In this document: one piece after another, positions 24,957-36,773 of the stretch
How positions within the stretch are numbered: position 1 is the stretch's first letter
How the letters are laid out: every line of letters starts with the position of its first letter
Assembly: GCA_963854835.1 (NCBI GenBank)
Contig: OY978525.1
Coordinates: 98,597,388 to 98,661,387 of the forward strand
Direction of reading: 5' to 3'
Source: Megamerina dolium
Lineage: Eukaryota; Arthropoda; Insecta; Diptera; Megamerinidae
DNA: 64,000 nucleotides
Position numbers and translations under genes: made by a program
Notes under the pieces: model-generated
Databases searched by the model: none
What the model saw: only the letters and a program-made list of their open reading frames with translations
What the model was told of the DNA's origin: nothing

Positions 24957-25488
24957 TTATACCCTGCACACAAGTGCAAGGCTATATTCATTTTGGTAAG
25001 ATGTTTATTACTTTCTAATTTGAACAAAAGAGAACCAACGAAATTAATCTTGGACTTTTTTAAATGTTATCAAGTAATATCATACTTAATATTCCATTTA
25101 GTGAGACAATATTAGGTATGTAAATTAATATTGTAGTTGACAATAATCTTACAAAAAATGGGCGACCCGGTAAAACTTTAAAAGGCCATAATTTACTTCT
25201 TCCATTAAGGACAACTATGTTGAGTATGAAGACTATCTTTAGGACGGGTTAATAATTTGCGAAAAAATTAGCAGCTTGCGCACACTAAAGCTCCCATTCA
25301 AAGTTACTATGATCCGCTCAATGAAGCCAATGAAATTGAAATTGAAATTTTTATAAACAAGTAGACGTATAACATTGCGCCGAAAATGATCCGCCTACAT
25401 CTTACATGTGTACAATACCTTCAACACATATTCTATATGCGTACGGTATAAATAGCTCGGCTTAAGTCGACTGTAAGGATATTTTTAA
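24957..25488 (+). mobile_element. DINE-1-like element, short diverged copy
   Basis: Begins TATACCCTGCACACAAGTGC and ends with CGGTATAAATAGCTCGGC, a worn 3' hairpin and GACTGTAAGGATAT. These ends match those of the large copy at 30.6-32.2 kb. The interior is shortened to about 0.5 kb and lacks the CCGTCCGT microsatellite, so the copy is old and internally deleted. Confidence 0.68.
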
Positions 25489-28400
25489 AATATGGTTTTC
25501 TACTTGATTTGTTATGAATTTCATTTATATTATTTAGGTATATAATTTTGGCCTTATGTTTGTTGTTGTTGTTGTTGTGATTTTTAACAATTGATTATCA
25601 ACATATTGCTAGAAGAAGAACAATATCACTTGCGAAATGCATTGTTATTTAATTTTTATTTAATTTTATATAAATATTATATAAAATATGGTTATTGCAT
25701 TTATTTGCTTTCTGTATTCTTGTGGTTTCTCATAATTAAATCATTCATTTGATTATGCACTAATAATGGAATGCAGGAAAAGGCAGACATGGAGAATGTG
25801 AGAAAAGAGAACTTTTAAAATTAATTATAATTATAATGTTGTATCAGTTCTTGTGTGTTATTATAACATATGTACCATATGTGTGAGTGTCTAAGTATGT
25901 GGCTGTGTCTATACGATGAACCCTCTATATTCCATATGTACCCTCGCATCACTTGTTGCATTCAATGGCATCGCCAAGCATTATGATGATAGCGATATAG
26001 TAGTGATGATGGTAACGAGTACATCAATAAATGGATTTTCATGCTCCACCGCAAACAATATGTTACATATATTCAGAAGCTTCAGTATTGTGTCTTATGA
26101 TAATCATTATTATAAAGTGAACTATACATATTGAAGTTTATCAGTGTACCATATGTGTGTAGCTAAAAATATATGCGAATAAGTATGTAAAGTAAAGTAC
26201 TTCATCTACATATATTCTCTTGCCCACTAATTCTATCTGGAGTATTCATTTTAATATATACTTGTATATAAGTCATAATTTTCTACGCGCATTACTTGAC
26301 ATCATTTCTTCATTTTTATATTAACGTAGTATGTAATATGTACGAATATTAATAAATATCACCATCATCATCACTTAGTCTTAGTATCATGTACTTAGAG
26401 TGTAGTAATGGTAAGTAGAAGCAGCTGGACTGATGTTGACGACCGCCTACAAAGTTGCTACATTTGTATTTGACGCCATTTGAAAGTTTCCCCTCCCTCT
26501 CTTCGACACACTCATTGTCTTGTTACATTAATGTCATCCTGTTGTGAGTTGACGCCATACGCTCAACAGGATATTAATTTGTTATGCTTGTTGTAAAAGT
26601 GCGTATGCAAAAGTATTGTCATATGTATGTATGTGTGTATGTATGGAAATATGTATAAATATAACTATAAATGCATTAGGTAAAATTACATATTGGAAGT
26701 ACTTTTAATACTTTAGATAATGTGACGTCATGGTGGAGTAGAACGAAATGATGTATGTATTATCCCTTTCATCACGATGACAATTTACGTGGTTGTATAT
26801 CAAAATTGTCTGCTTTTGTTGTATATTTCTATGTTATACGTCTTCTTCTGCTTTCGCGATGGTCATATTTGCGTCACTCATATGTATATAGTTGTGTCCT
26901 AAGGTTTCGCGGGACCCTGAGCGAAGCGAACGAGTAAAAATAAATTAGATGGTATACAATTTTTATTTAATTTATAAGCATTTGAATTACGTAAATAGTA
27001 TTTAAGCCTCTCTAAGAGCCACACAAAGCCACAAGGATCCACTGTAGTATACAGTAGTCTTTAACAGGCAGAAGTGTTGCTGCTACAATGACGACTGGGC
27101 ATACATTATAATGAAAAAAATATGCATTTGTGTGGGTAAGACTCATTATGATGTCGTCTAGTGATTGGAATAGAATGCCAGTACAAACATCGAGGAAGTG
27201 ATGCAAAAAAGAAACTGTGAAACTTTGTACAAACTGTATTACTATAGAGTATGAGTGGATTGTATTAGATTGCCAGGTATTTTAGTGGTACGTTGATATA
27301 TAGAAATGGTGTGATTATATAAAGACAAAGAAAGAAGAAACTAAAATGCAATAAAATACAAAATAAAAAAATAAAAAAAGAGAAATAATAAAAGAGAAGC
27401 ACACAATGAAAAGCATACGTTGATTAACGCGAAAGGGAATGATAAAAAAAATCATATATATTAACGAGATGGAAAAAAACAGGAGAAAATTAAAAATTTC
27501 TAATTTTCGCGGAGAATATTAATGGATGTCTAAACTTGGCCTTTATTCCGACAGTCCCTATATGCAGTACTACATAAATCGACGAAGAACTTTAAAATCG
27601 ATTATATTTGTAATCAATCGATTATATTTGTAGTCGAATTGTGCACATTCAATTAGAAAGAATTCGCTTATGGCATATTACTTTATTCCGTACGACAGAT
27701 TTTACTTGTGATATCACTTCTTATGAGCTTTCTATTAAAAGAAATGTTAATTAATTGTCCACAGACGTGTCGATAAAAACGTATTTTGATAATTTATCAT
27801 TGAAATAAAATTTATCAGTTCATTTATATGAATTGAAGGAGAAAAAAAAATTAATTAATACAAACTGTTAAAGTTATCGATAACTACAACTAAAATTTAT
27901 ATATAATCATCTGATTTCTTTGCTTTTTTCGATTTTTTATCGATTTCCTAAAAAATAATCGATTGATCTCTAAATGAAAATGTGACAATGTAATGCGATT
28001 TTTCTTGTTTATAACATAATCCATGTCGATTAAAAAGGTTTTAAGAAAATAGCTTCTTCAAAATAAATTTATTTAAATCCTATGTTAAATCCATAAATAT
28101 CACCCTATATTCGTGCCATTTATTTATACTCATTTAAATGTCAATTTATAATTTCTATAATGCCAACGTAATGACGTTGCTTAAAAATACATTATTTAAT
28201 ATCTTATATGAATATTCAGAATATTATTAAATTTATATTCGTACTTAATACAAAGTTTAGTAGCAAAAAAATCAAGTTAAATAGAATAATCAACCAATGA
28301 AAAGAAGTACAAAAAATATATGTACAACTTTCAAAAAGCAAAAAAGAAAAATTGGTTCTTTGCACGTTGTTAATGTGACTTTTTGTTGTTGTTTGTTTTA

Positions 28401-28734
28401 GTTCTTTTTCGTTTTTCTTGCTATTGCTGCTGCTGTTGTTGTTATCAAATTGGTTCACGGCAATTTATGCAGTCGTTGCAATCGCCATCAGCAACAGTAA
28501 CAGTGAGTACAAAGCCGTAATTTAGTTTATTGGCAGTAGCGTCAACCAGCAACACCAATTGCAAAAGTATCCCTGCAGTAAGAGTGAATCAGTGAAGCAA
28601 TGGTAGTATCACTAGTTCTCTTGGAGTATGTGAGTGATGCCCATCTAATTAAATTTTTTATGCTTGTCATTGGAGGAAATTTATTACGTCTTCTCTCTCC
28701 ACAAATAAATAAGAAGCATTTCTTCAGCAGACAA
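25489..28734. other. AT-rich noncoding DNA with ATCGAT-rich segment
   Basis: No gene recognised. Between about 27590 and 27985 there are several ATCGAT, TATCGATA and AATCGATT sites, including a 22-bp unit (AATCGATTATATTTGTARTC) repeated twice at about 27596-27640. Elsewhere GTT and CAT tracts. Confidence 0.55.
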
Positions 28735-29505
28735 GATAAACATTTCTTTACGTATTTAAAGTTGCTGAATTCGAATCCGTGGATGCATTTACTCGTTCCG
28801 AAAAATTCAAGATAAAACATTCATTAAAATACCCAGATTCGCTCTTTGATGACCAATTTTGAATTAGTTTCATTAGTTTTTAATCCTCAATATTTTTGTT
28901 AACATATCTCTCCATGCCCTTTAAAATGGCTCTCCTATAAAATTAATGTTTTTATCAATTTCACTTCCATTTCTCCCGGAGTGTTTTTAGAGTAGTAAGA
29001 TATATAACTAACTCCCATTAATTTTTACTACGCAATATTTACTCCTTAGGAATCTTTTATACAAAATGTACTTGCAATTATTATGCTTTGAGGTGCATAA
29101 TCTACCCCTATTAATTCAGCTGGGCAAAATTTTTTCAATGCTCATAGCTTAGGGGAACTTTCCTATAAAATCAATTTTGTAGTAGATTAATCGGGGGCCG
29201 GTCAGAGACTTAATCCCTCTAGGCGCGCTTAGAGTGCGGTGGGTCCGATATTTATAAAAACTTCACTATTGTACGTGAATACCTCAACGGAATAAATATA
29301 GAGGGTAAAGGTCTTCAAAAAAAAAAAAAATGTCAAGGAGTAATATGTAATGTGGATCAATCATACAGTTTACTCTTCTAAAAGCGATTCTGGGTATTTT
29401 AATGAATGTTTCAAAAGTTCTTAGGTTAGAGATGAAATACTACCGCATCAAAACAACTCCGGATTCGAATTCAACGACTTCAAATATGTATAGAAATGTG
29501 TACCC
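28735..29505. repeat. Long imperfect inverted repeat with 530-bp centre
   Basis: The segment 28735-28847 is an imperfect reverse complement of 29381-29505. The best matched blocks are GAATTCGAATCCG (about 28767 versus 29460-29472) and ACATTCATTAAAATACCCAG (28818-28837 versus 29390-29409). The centre contains a GC-rich patch (about 29190-29250) and an A run. It could be a foldback element or a hairpin-RNA locus. No coding sequence seen. Confidence 0.65.
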
Positions 29506-30593
29506 CGTCGTAACTCATTCTATAACTAACGACAAGTAGCAATTGATTCTCGATTGCATGGTTACAATTTAAAGTACTTTGCTATTCTAAACACATACAT
29601 GCATATATGCTGCTTTTAGTTATAGCATATACTGGCAAAGTACATGTACCGACGCCTACGTTGACGACGACGGCAACGACGACAGCAATGATTTTTCAGC
29701 CAGCAGGAGCCAACAACGACAATGATTTATTATAAATTCTGCTCTGTTTCTGCTTCTGCCAGCTACCGTTTATTGTCGGCGTCATCGTTATAGCACTTTG
29801 AAGCTCACACTTACCATCTTACCTCTCTTTCTTCCATTTTGGGTAGAATACTGCAAATAGGATCATAATATGTAGGCGAGGTAAAGTGTTTTTCATTACA
29901 TGAACGTACGTATATGTAGGATCATATTTTAACAGTGGCATATGGGTATGTAACAAAGTATTCATAATTCTTATTAGTAGTAGTTTTGGTTTGCTTGCAC
30001 TACTAAAATTGCACTCACTTAATGCACTCAGCCAAGCCAGATAGTCAACCATCCAGCCAAGCAACCGACAAGCCATTCTAATACATTTGAAGGTAAACAT
30101 TGTTGCTCGTGTTATTGTTGTTGCTTTTTGGAGTTTTATGCCCTTGAGGGAGTTGTTTGACTTTTCAAACACACATACACACACACATATATACATTCGT
30201 ATCCATTTTTAAAGCTCTTTTGTCTATCTCTATTGAGAGCTCCTCAAGTTCTTTTTATTACTATTTTATATCTTGTTGATAATATAAAAAAAAAAAATTT
30301 GATTTACGTGCATTATTATAAAAAATATTATAAATTATAAACTTGTTGTTGTGTATATGTATCTGTGTGCATGTATATCTAAGCTTTGATTGCACTTGCA
30401 TGCAATCAAATCCAATAAAATATATGACACTGACCCTCACACCCTATAATAATAATTAATATATGTATATGTATTATATAAAAAAATTTGTATTATATAT
30501 ATATAAGTACAAATTAATTAAAGAAATCGATTTTGGTCGAAATATTGGTGGTCATTTTGATCGTTCTCAAGTACTTAGCTACTTTCCTTTTTT
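29506..30593. other. AT-rich noncoding DNA
   Basis: No gene recognised. CAACGAC-type repeats near 29660-29720 and CA repeats near 30170. The 125-codon minus frame at 29819-30196 shows no recognisable domain. Confidence 0.5.
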
Positions 30594-32222
30594 TTATACC
30601 CTGCATAATGCAATATGCATGGTATATTCATTTCGGTCAGATGTTTGTGTCCACTTGAAGGAATCTCCGGAGATATAGACATAGATATATATTCGTGATC
30701 AGCGTCGATTAAATTTTCGATTTAACGATGTCCGTCCGTCCGTCCGTCCGTCTGTCTGTCACCTGGCTGGTTCGCACGATAACTTGAGTAAATATTGAGC
30801 TATTTCGATGAAATTTGGCATAAGTAATCTATGATCCAAGGGTACGGAGGGGATTGATATTGGGCATGATCGGTCAATAACCACGCCCACACCAAGCATT
30901 CAAAGCGACTAACCTCGAAATTTTCAAAATCTTTAACTTGCTATAACTCACATAATATACCACTTTGGACAACAATATTTGGCACATAGACTTATATTAT
31001 ACTACTATATAACCTCGCCAAAAGTGGTTGAGCCACGCCTACTTTTTAGCGTAGCTCTCATACAAAGTGTCTGTACTTCTTTAAAATTGAAACTGCTGTA
31101 ACTTCTACAATCTTCTGTCCAGAATAACCATAATTGACACTTAGATTAACATGGTAGTCGGAAATAATATGGCAGAAAATCAGTGTGCCACGCCCACTCC
31201 TTTTTGGGTCTCCCATACAAAGTTGCGGAAATTAAAAAAATGTTACCAGTTATAACTTGCAAACTATTCAGCGTAGAATAACGAGATTTAAGGTGTGGAT
31301 TAGTATTGTACGAGCAACTAGGCTCACAGAAAATGGGCGCACCACGCCCACTGTTTATCGTAGCCCCCATACAAATTTTAAATTGAAACAGCTGTAACTT
31401 CGTCAATCTTCTGTCTAGAATAACCATAATTGACACTTAGATTAATATCGTAGTCGGCAAAAATCTGGCAGAAAATCAAAGTGCCACGCCCACTCGTTCA
31501 TGAGTCTCCCATACAAAGTCAAGGGAATTAAACTAAAATTTTAAGCTCCATAACTTACAAACCATTTAGCGTAGGGCAACGAGATTTAAGGTATGGATTA
31601 GTACTGTACGAGCAACTTGGCTCACAGAAAATGGGCGCGCCACGACCACTGTTTATCGTAGCCCCCATACAAATTTTAAATTAAAATAGCTGTAACTTCG
31701 GCAATCTTCCGTCTAGAATAACCATAATTGACACTTAGATTAATATCGTAGTCGGAAATAATCTGGCAGAAAATCAGTGTGCCACGCCCACTCCTTCATA
31801 GGTCTCCCATACAAAGTCGAGGGAATTAAACTAAAACTTTTAAGCTCCATAACTTACAAACCATTTAGCGTAGGACAACCAAATTTAAGGTGTGGATTGA
31901 TATTGAAAAATTAATTAGATATACCAGAAAGAGATACGTCACGCAAACTTTTTATATAGCTTCCGTACAAAGTCTCGGATTTATCTTAAACATTAAAACA
32001 ACCATAACTTACTAATTAATACGTCTAGGTCAACCCATTGCAACCTATGTAGTTTAGTATTATAGTCAGAAATTGATCCTCCAAAATTGGTGAGGTACGC
32101 CTGCTTCTTAATGTAGGTCCTATACAAAGTAGTGGAAGAATAGGAAGAAAGAAAACTTTTTATATATACCTCTACATATGCAGGGTATAATTTGGTCGGC
32201 CCCAGCCGACTGTAAGGAGATT
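30594..32222 (+). mobile_element. DINE-1-like (helentron-related) element, copy B
   Basis: The largest copy (1.63 kb). It starts TATACCCTGCATAATGC, has a GTCC/GTCT microsatellite at about 30729-30760, and ends with CAGGGTATAATTTGGTCGG and a perfect hairpin GTCGGC-CCCA-GCCGAC (32195-32210) followed by TGTAAGGAGA. The middle is built from a repeated module of about 296-299 bp, anchored at GCTGTAACTTC near 31094, 31390 and 31689. Each module carries ACCATAATTGACACTTAGAT, CCACGCCCACTC and CCCATACAAA. No ORF. It is inverted relative to, and nearly identical with, copy A at 8.1-9.4 kb. Confidence 0.8.
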
Positions 32223-33678
32223 TTTTTATACTACAATATATACATGCACTTTACACCTGTAATTATATTTTTATAGTATGTATATAGCATGTGTTTACAG
32301 TTACCTAATAGAAAATGGTTATCTAACATGGTAACACATTATACTGTATTACATAGCTGCTATTGGACGGAATAGACTAACACCTCAACAAGAGCGACCA
32401 TATATAGAAATATACTTTATTTATTAATGATGAATTGTGTCCCCACAAATTCTTAGAAATATTTCCCAAATAAAGTAGAAAATTGGTCCTCCCCCAATTC
32501 GTTTTGATATTTGGCTGTGTGATTACATAAAATGAATTGAAAAGAATTAATTAAACAGAAATAGTTAAATAGTTCCGCAAGGAAATACTTTTTTAATTAA
32601 TTTACAGGGCCACTCTAATGTACGAACAAATACACATACCTAAATGTACTATGAGTATTGTTGAAAGTTCACTTTTGCTTTCGTATGCAATTTGTGCTTG
32701 GTGAATATTCTTTGATCCCAACACTATTGGTATTTAAATATCAATAGACAACAAAACAAAACAAAACAAAAAAGGCAAACGCTTTCAATTAAAAGCAACA
32801 CTATTGAAAGAACATAAAGAACATTTAATACACCAAACCAACCAGTACCGTAACAAATTGCAAGTGTATGTGTATGTACAAGAAGAATGAAAAATAAAAG
32901 AAATAGCACTACAACAACAACTGCGATATGATCAAAGCTTAAAATAATAATACAAGAATTTACTTCCTTCCACTGCACACCTCTCTCTCTCCCATCTTTA
33001 TCTAATATGATATTTTGCTTGTCTTATGTCTTGCTCGTGCTCACTTGTCCGGTCATGCCCATGTAACTACATAATAGATTATTTACCTACCAATCCCCGA
33101 ACCATTAGAATAGTGTATGCGCACAGCACTCTATACTAACAGTCAAGTTATACAAGGTGTTAATAGTGGTTGGTTCTGTTTTGGTGTTTCGAATCTATAA
33201 TAAATTATATTTGTATATGAGCTCATATACATACATATGTACATATATTCATATGCATATATACCATGGTATGGCATATATGTAAGTACTTTATATTTAG
33301 TTTAGTTAAGATAATAAAAATTATAGTCTGATTGTGCACGCCTGTTGGCTATTATGTACTACATACAAGTATTTAAGATCTAAACACTAAGATGCTGCCT
33401 AAGTGGTGTTATTTTTTTGTAACTGTGGCAATGGTGGCCCAACCCAAAGCAGAAATGTTGTTTTTAATATTATGCATAATTGGTGTTCTGGTTTATTTTA
33501 TGATTACTTTTTGTTTGTTCTTATTAGTGTCATTATAATAATAAATAAGTATATATTTTTTAACACCGTTTTAATATCGCCTATAGTAATTATTAATCAA
33601 TAGTTTAAAGTTTTTCTTCAGTTCGATTCTTTTTTTTTTCTTCATCACTTTGTGATTTTTACTTGACCATAATTGATT
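32223..33678. other. AT-rich noncoding DNA
   Basis: No gene recognised. AAAAC repeats near 32755 and ACATAT-rich tracts near 33230-33260. Confidence 0.5.
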
Positions 33679-33679
33679 A

Positions 33680-33935
33680 GTGGGTATAACCGTGGCTCAG
33701 TGGGTTAGTGTGTTGGCCTTCTGATCTGTAGGTCGTGGGTTTAATCACCGACTGAAGCATAAATTTCATGTTGAAAAGATTTTTCTTTCGAACGGAACCC
33801 ACACTTTCGGCAGTAACAAATTGCCATGGAAAAGCTTCTAAACCCAACTGTGTGACAAAGCTCAGAAAAAGTACCCTTTGGAATCGACTAAAATAATTAG
33901 TTTTTTAAGAATACTGTTTAAATGTTATATGAACA
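33680..33935 (+). mobile_element. tRNA-derived SINE, first of a pair
   Basis: tRNA-like head with A box (GTGGCTCAGTGGG, near 33691) and B box (GGGTTTAATCACC, near 33738), then the family body GAAAAGATTTTTCTTTCGAA and CAGTAACAAATTGCCATGG. Instead of the usual 3' half it runs into AATTAGTTTTTTAAGAATAC, which is shared with the next copy. Confidence 0.82.
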
Positions 33936-33963
33936 ATTTGGTTATGAGCTATAGTAAAGAAAA

Positions 33964-34211
33964 GTGGGTGCCGTAGCTCAGAGGTTAGTGCGTTAGCCTT
34001 TGGATATGTAGGTCGTGGGTTTAATTACCGACTGAAGCATAAATTTCATATTGAAAAGATTTTTCTTTCGAACGGAACCCATCTTCCGGCTGTAACAATT
34101 TGCCATGGAAAAGCTTCTAAAACAACTCTGTGAAAAAGCTCAGAAAAAGTGCCGTTTGGAATCGACTAAAATATCATAATTAGTTTTTTTTTAGAATACT
34201 GTTCAAATGTC
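33964..34211 (+). mobile_element. tRNA-derived SINE, second of a pair
   Basis: Same structure as the copy 280 bp upstream: GTGCCGTAGCTCAGAGG head, GGGTTTAATTACC B box, the same body and the same unusual AATTAGTTTTTT..AGAATACTGTTCAAATG tail. The pair is either a two-copy tandem duplication or two insertions of one SINE subtype. Confidence 0.8.
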
Positions 34212-34460
34212 AAAGCGCATCAAAATCCAGCGGACGAACACGCTCCAGCTAAGAAGGTGTTATATTCGGAACCCGCTGGAGGACGACGCAAAAGAGGAAG
34301 ATCTAACCTCCGGTGGAAAGACCAAGTACTGGAGAACCTGACGGCGCTTGGAATTTCTAACTGGAGCCAGCTACCGGAGAACAGAGATGGCTGGCGAAGC
34401 ATGTTATTTTCCGCCCAAATCGATATTCGGTTGTTATGGCCACATAGGTAAGTAAGTAAA
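34212..34460 (+). pseudogene. Non-LTR retrotransposon 3' end (RTE-like)
   Basis: The plus-strand frame at 34257-34451 reads LYSEPAGGRRKRGRSNLRWK, DQVLENLTALGISNW and LPENRDGWRSM, then RLLWPHR-stop. This is the usual C-terminal end of RTE-like and related type-1 pol proteins (GRPxxRWxDxV then NWxxLAxDRDxWR). It is followed by TAAGTAAGTAAAG, which looks like the element's 3' tail. The 5' part is missing. It is homologous to the minus-strand relic ending near 16.9 kb. Confidence 0.8.
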
Positions 34461-34915
34461 GTCCCAAATCTCCAGACGCACGAAATTGCGATTATTCTCC
34501 GCATACGTTAAATTGACGATACTGTACGTAAGCGAAACATGGCTGATCTCGAGTTCCATCATGCAGAGACTTTAAGCTCCCGTCAACAAGTTTTTGAGGA
34601 TCATATGTAGAGTATTCTGGCCCAACACTTTGTTCAACGAGGCACTATTGCGTCTAAAGGATAAGGAACTGAACCAGATTAAGCGTAGGAAATGGCGCTG
34701 GATTGGCCACACGCTAAGAAAGCAGAAAGCAGCATCACGAGAATGTCGCTTGAATGGAACCCGCAAGGGAGCAGAAACCGCGGACGGCAAAAAAACCCTT
34801 GGAGAAGGTCAACCCTGCGGGAACTAGTTGATATCAACATCAGCGCTAGGTCAACAGCCCAGAATCGTGTGTGATGGAGAAGCCTTGTGGACACCCTATG
34901 CTCTAATTAGGAGTA
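34461..34915 (+). pseudogene. Second non-LTR retrotransposon C-terminal relic
   Basis: Plus-strand pieces in shifting frames: LRLFSAYVKLTILYVSETW, a stop, VNKFLRIICRVFWPN, NEALLRLKDKE, QIKRRKWRWIGHTLRK, then WNPQGSRNRGRQKNPWRRS and AQNRV. This is the familiar C-terminal order of another type-1 element (LYGxETW, IxxRxWRWIGHxLRK, WNPQGxRxRGRP, WRR). Several frameshifts and stops make it dead. It begins where the preceding 3' tail ends, so the two fragments abut. Confidence 0.8.
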
Positions 34916-36413
34916 GAAAGGAGAAAAAAAAATATCTTAATTAGCTGTTGTACGTTGCCAAGTTTTTAGAAAATTCCATACTTCTATGATTACAAGGCGA
35001 TTGAGTATGAGGACAAATACCAGCTCGCTTCAGCAAAGCACAGGCGATTTATTGTGCATGAGATTTTGCACAGTGTTACAGCAGCAACTGCTTAAACTTA
35101 TTCCATATATTTATATAATATTATAAGACGTTAATCTCAACAAAGGCCGAAATCGTTTACATATACTATCCGATATAAAATAAGCATGAGAATGGTTTTG
35201 AAGTTTGCCATTTTCATAAATTCAACATAGGGCTTCAATTATCTATTACCTATTGAGTTGATTGATTATCTACAAGTATGTAGGCATAACAACCGTTAAG
35301 CACAATAAATAATAATAATGGCTCAAAAATTATAGTTTTGTTGTATCTCCTTAGATGCTAACTATAAGTGGCGCATGAAATGAGTTCAAAAAAAAAATAC
35401 ATATATGAAATGAAATTACAATTGGAAAGAAATACTAATACTTAAGTATTAAAATGGTGTTGTCTGAAATTGTTGTTATTGCTCTTGTTGTGGTTTTTTG
35501 TTCTGCTTGTTCTACTCTTTTACTTTTGCTTTACTTTGCTTTTACTCTAATGCTTTTACTGTGGTGTAGTTATGAACGAGTGTTTTTGGTTGGGATGTAT
35601 GAATGTATATACCTGTACAATCGATTTGACCAACTAACCTCAACGAAATGACAGTGGTACCTATTTAGTCGTAAGTAATATCAATCATTATATTGGTAAT
35701 CATTATATTATTTATATTGGTAAGCTATGTAAAATTAAGAGAGTCAAATATAAATGCAAGTAATAGCAAATATTTAAGATTTCTTCTAGCGTTTGTGATT
35801 ACTATAATACTAATAGTAAAAAAAAAAAATAATAATAATAAAATAATTATAATAATAATTGTTATTATATACTATTCGGTAATATTTTCTATATTTATAT
35901 ATTCCTCTACTTGTTTAAAATATTTCTATTCCAATTTTTGGTTTTTTTCATTTTTCTTTAATAGTTGTTGGTCGGTTTTTACCTTTTTGGCAAATTAAAT
36001 ATATTTTATGGTTAAAATCGAAAGCAAGGTCTTTTTTGTTGTAAAATAACTAAAAATGTCTGTTGTTAGTATACTTAATGATATTGCTGCTTTTACTGGT
36101 ATTTCATATTCATGTACTATGCACATATGTATCTACAATATATATACATATATATATATATATGTATAAGTGTGTAATTATATACATAAAGTGCCACTAA
36201 ACACTATTTGGTGCATTTATTTTGTACAAGAATACATTAGGTACTGGTGGTTTCTTTTGGAATCATATTCTAGGATATATTGATGCTAACAAATCTATTT
36301 CGGTCGAAATCTTAATCAGTCATTATTACACCTTAGCGAAATGAAATGATTCGTTTTGCTTAAAAAACATTGTAAAATATTGCAAACTTGTTTCCAAAGT
36401 GTGTGCTGTCACA
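34916..36413. other. AT-rich noncoding DNA
   Basis: No gene recognised. A/T runs near 35820-35870 and TA tracts near 36139-36168. Confidence 0.5.
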
Positions 36414-36773
36414 GTTAGGTTTGGTTAGGTTATTGTGGCTGCCCTCTCTCTGACTCTCTGAGAGCTTCTCTTCCAACACTGTTGTGCATGTTAAATTTGG
36501 ACAGCATTAGAAGGAACCTACTTATATTAGCCGGTTCCGAACGGCAGAACCCTTGTGACATCACTTTATCTTAGTTTTGCCACAGAGCTCTTTTGAGATG
36601 CATTTTTTGGCAATTTGTACTGCCGGAAGAATTGTCAATTCTTGCCGACAGGTGGATACCGTTCGACAGAAAAATCTTTTCGATTATAAATTTTGTTATG
36701 CTTCAGCTGGGGATCGAACCCACGACCTACAAATCAGAAGGCCAACGCACAAACCACTGAGCTACGGCACCCA
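36414..36773 (-). mobile_element. tRNA-derived SINE, most complete copy
   Basis: Reference copy of the family, about 360 bp on the minus strand. The tRNA-like head carries an A box TAGCTCAGTGG (plus-strand 36754-36764) and a B box GGTTCGATCC (plus-strand 36711-36720), 33 nt apart, as in RNA polymerase III promoters of tRNA genes. The body follows with GAAAAGATTTTTCTGTCGAA, CGGCAAGAATTG, GGGTTCTGCCGTTCGGAACC and TTAACATGCACAACAG. The 3' end is GGCAGCCACAATAACCTAAC followed by CAAACCTAAC. The internal promoter would be transcribed by Pol III. A free-standing tRNA gene is ruled out by the long non-tRNA body and its multicopy nature. Confidence 0.88.

Noticed and set aside
29819..30196. A 125-codon minus-strand ORF
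   Set aside because: It starts in CA-repeat DNA and has no domain; a chance frame is more likely.
36711..36773. A tRNA gene on the minus strand (good A and B boxes)
   Set aside because: The same head is joined to one long non-tRNA body in several copies, so it is a SINE head and not a free tRNA gene. The region between the boxes does not fold into a clear anticodon arm.
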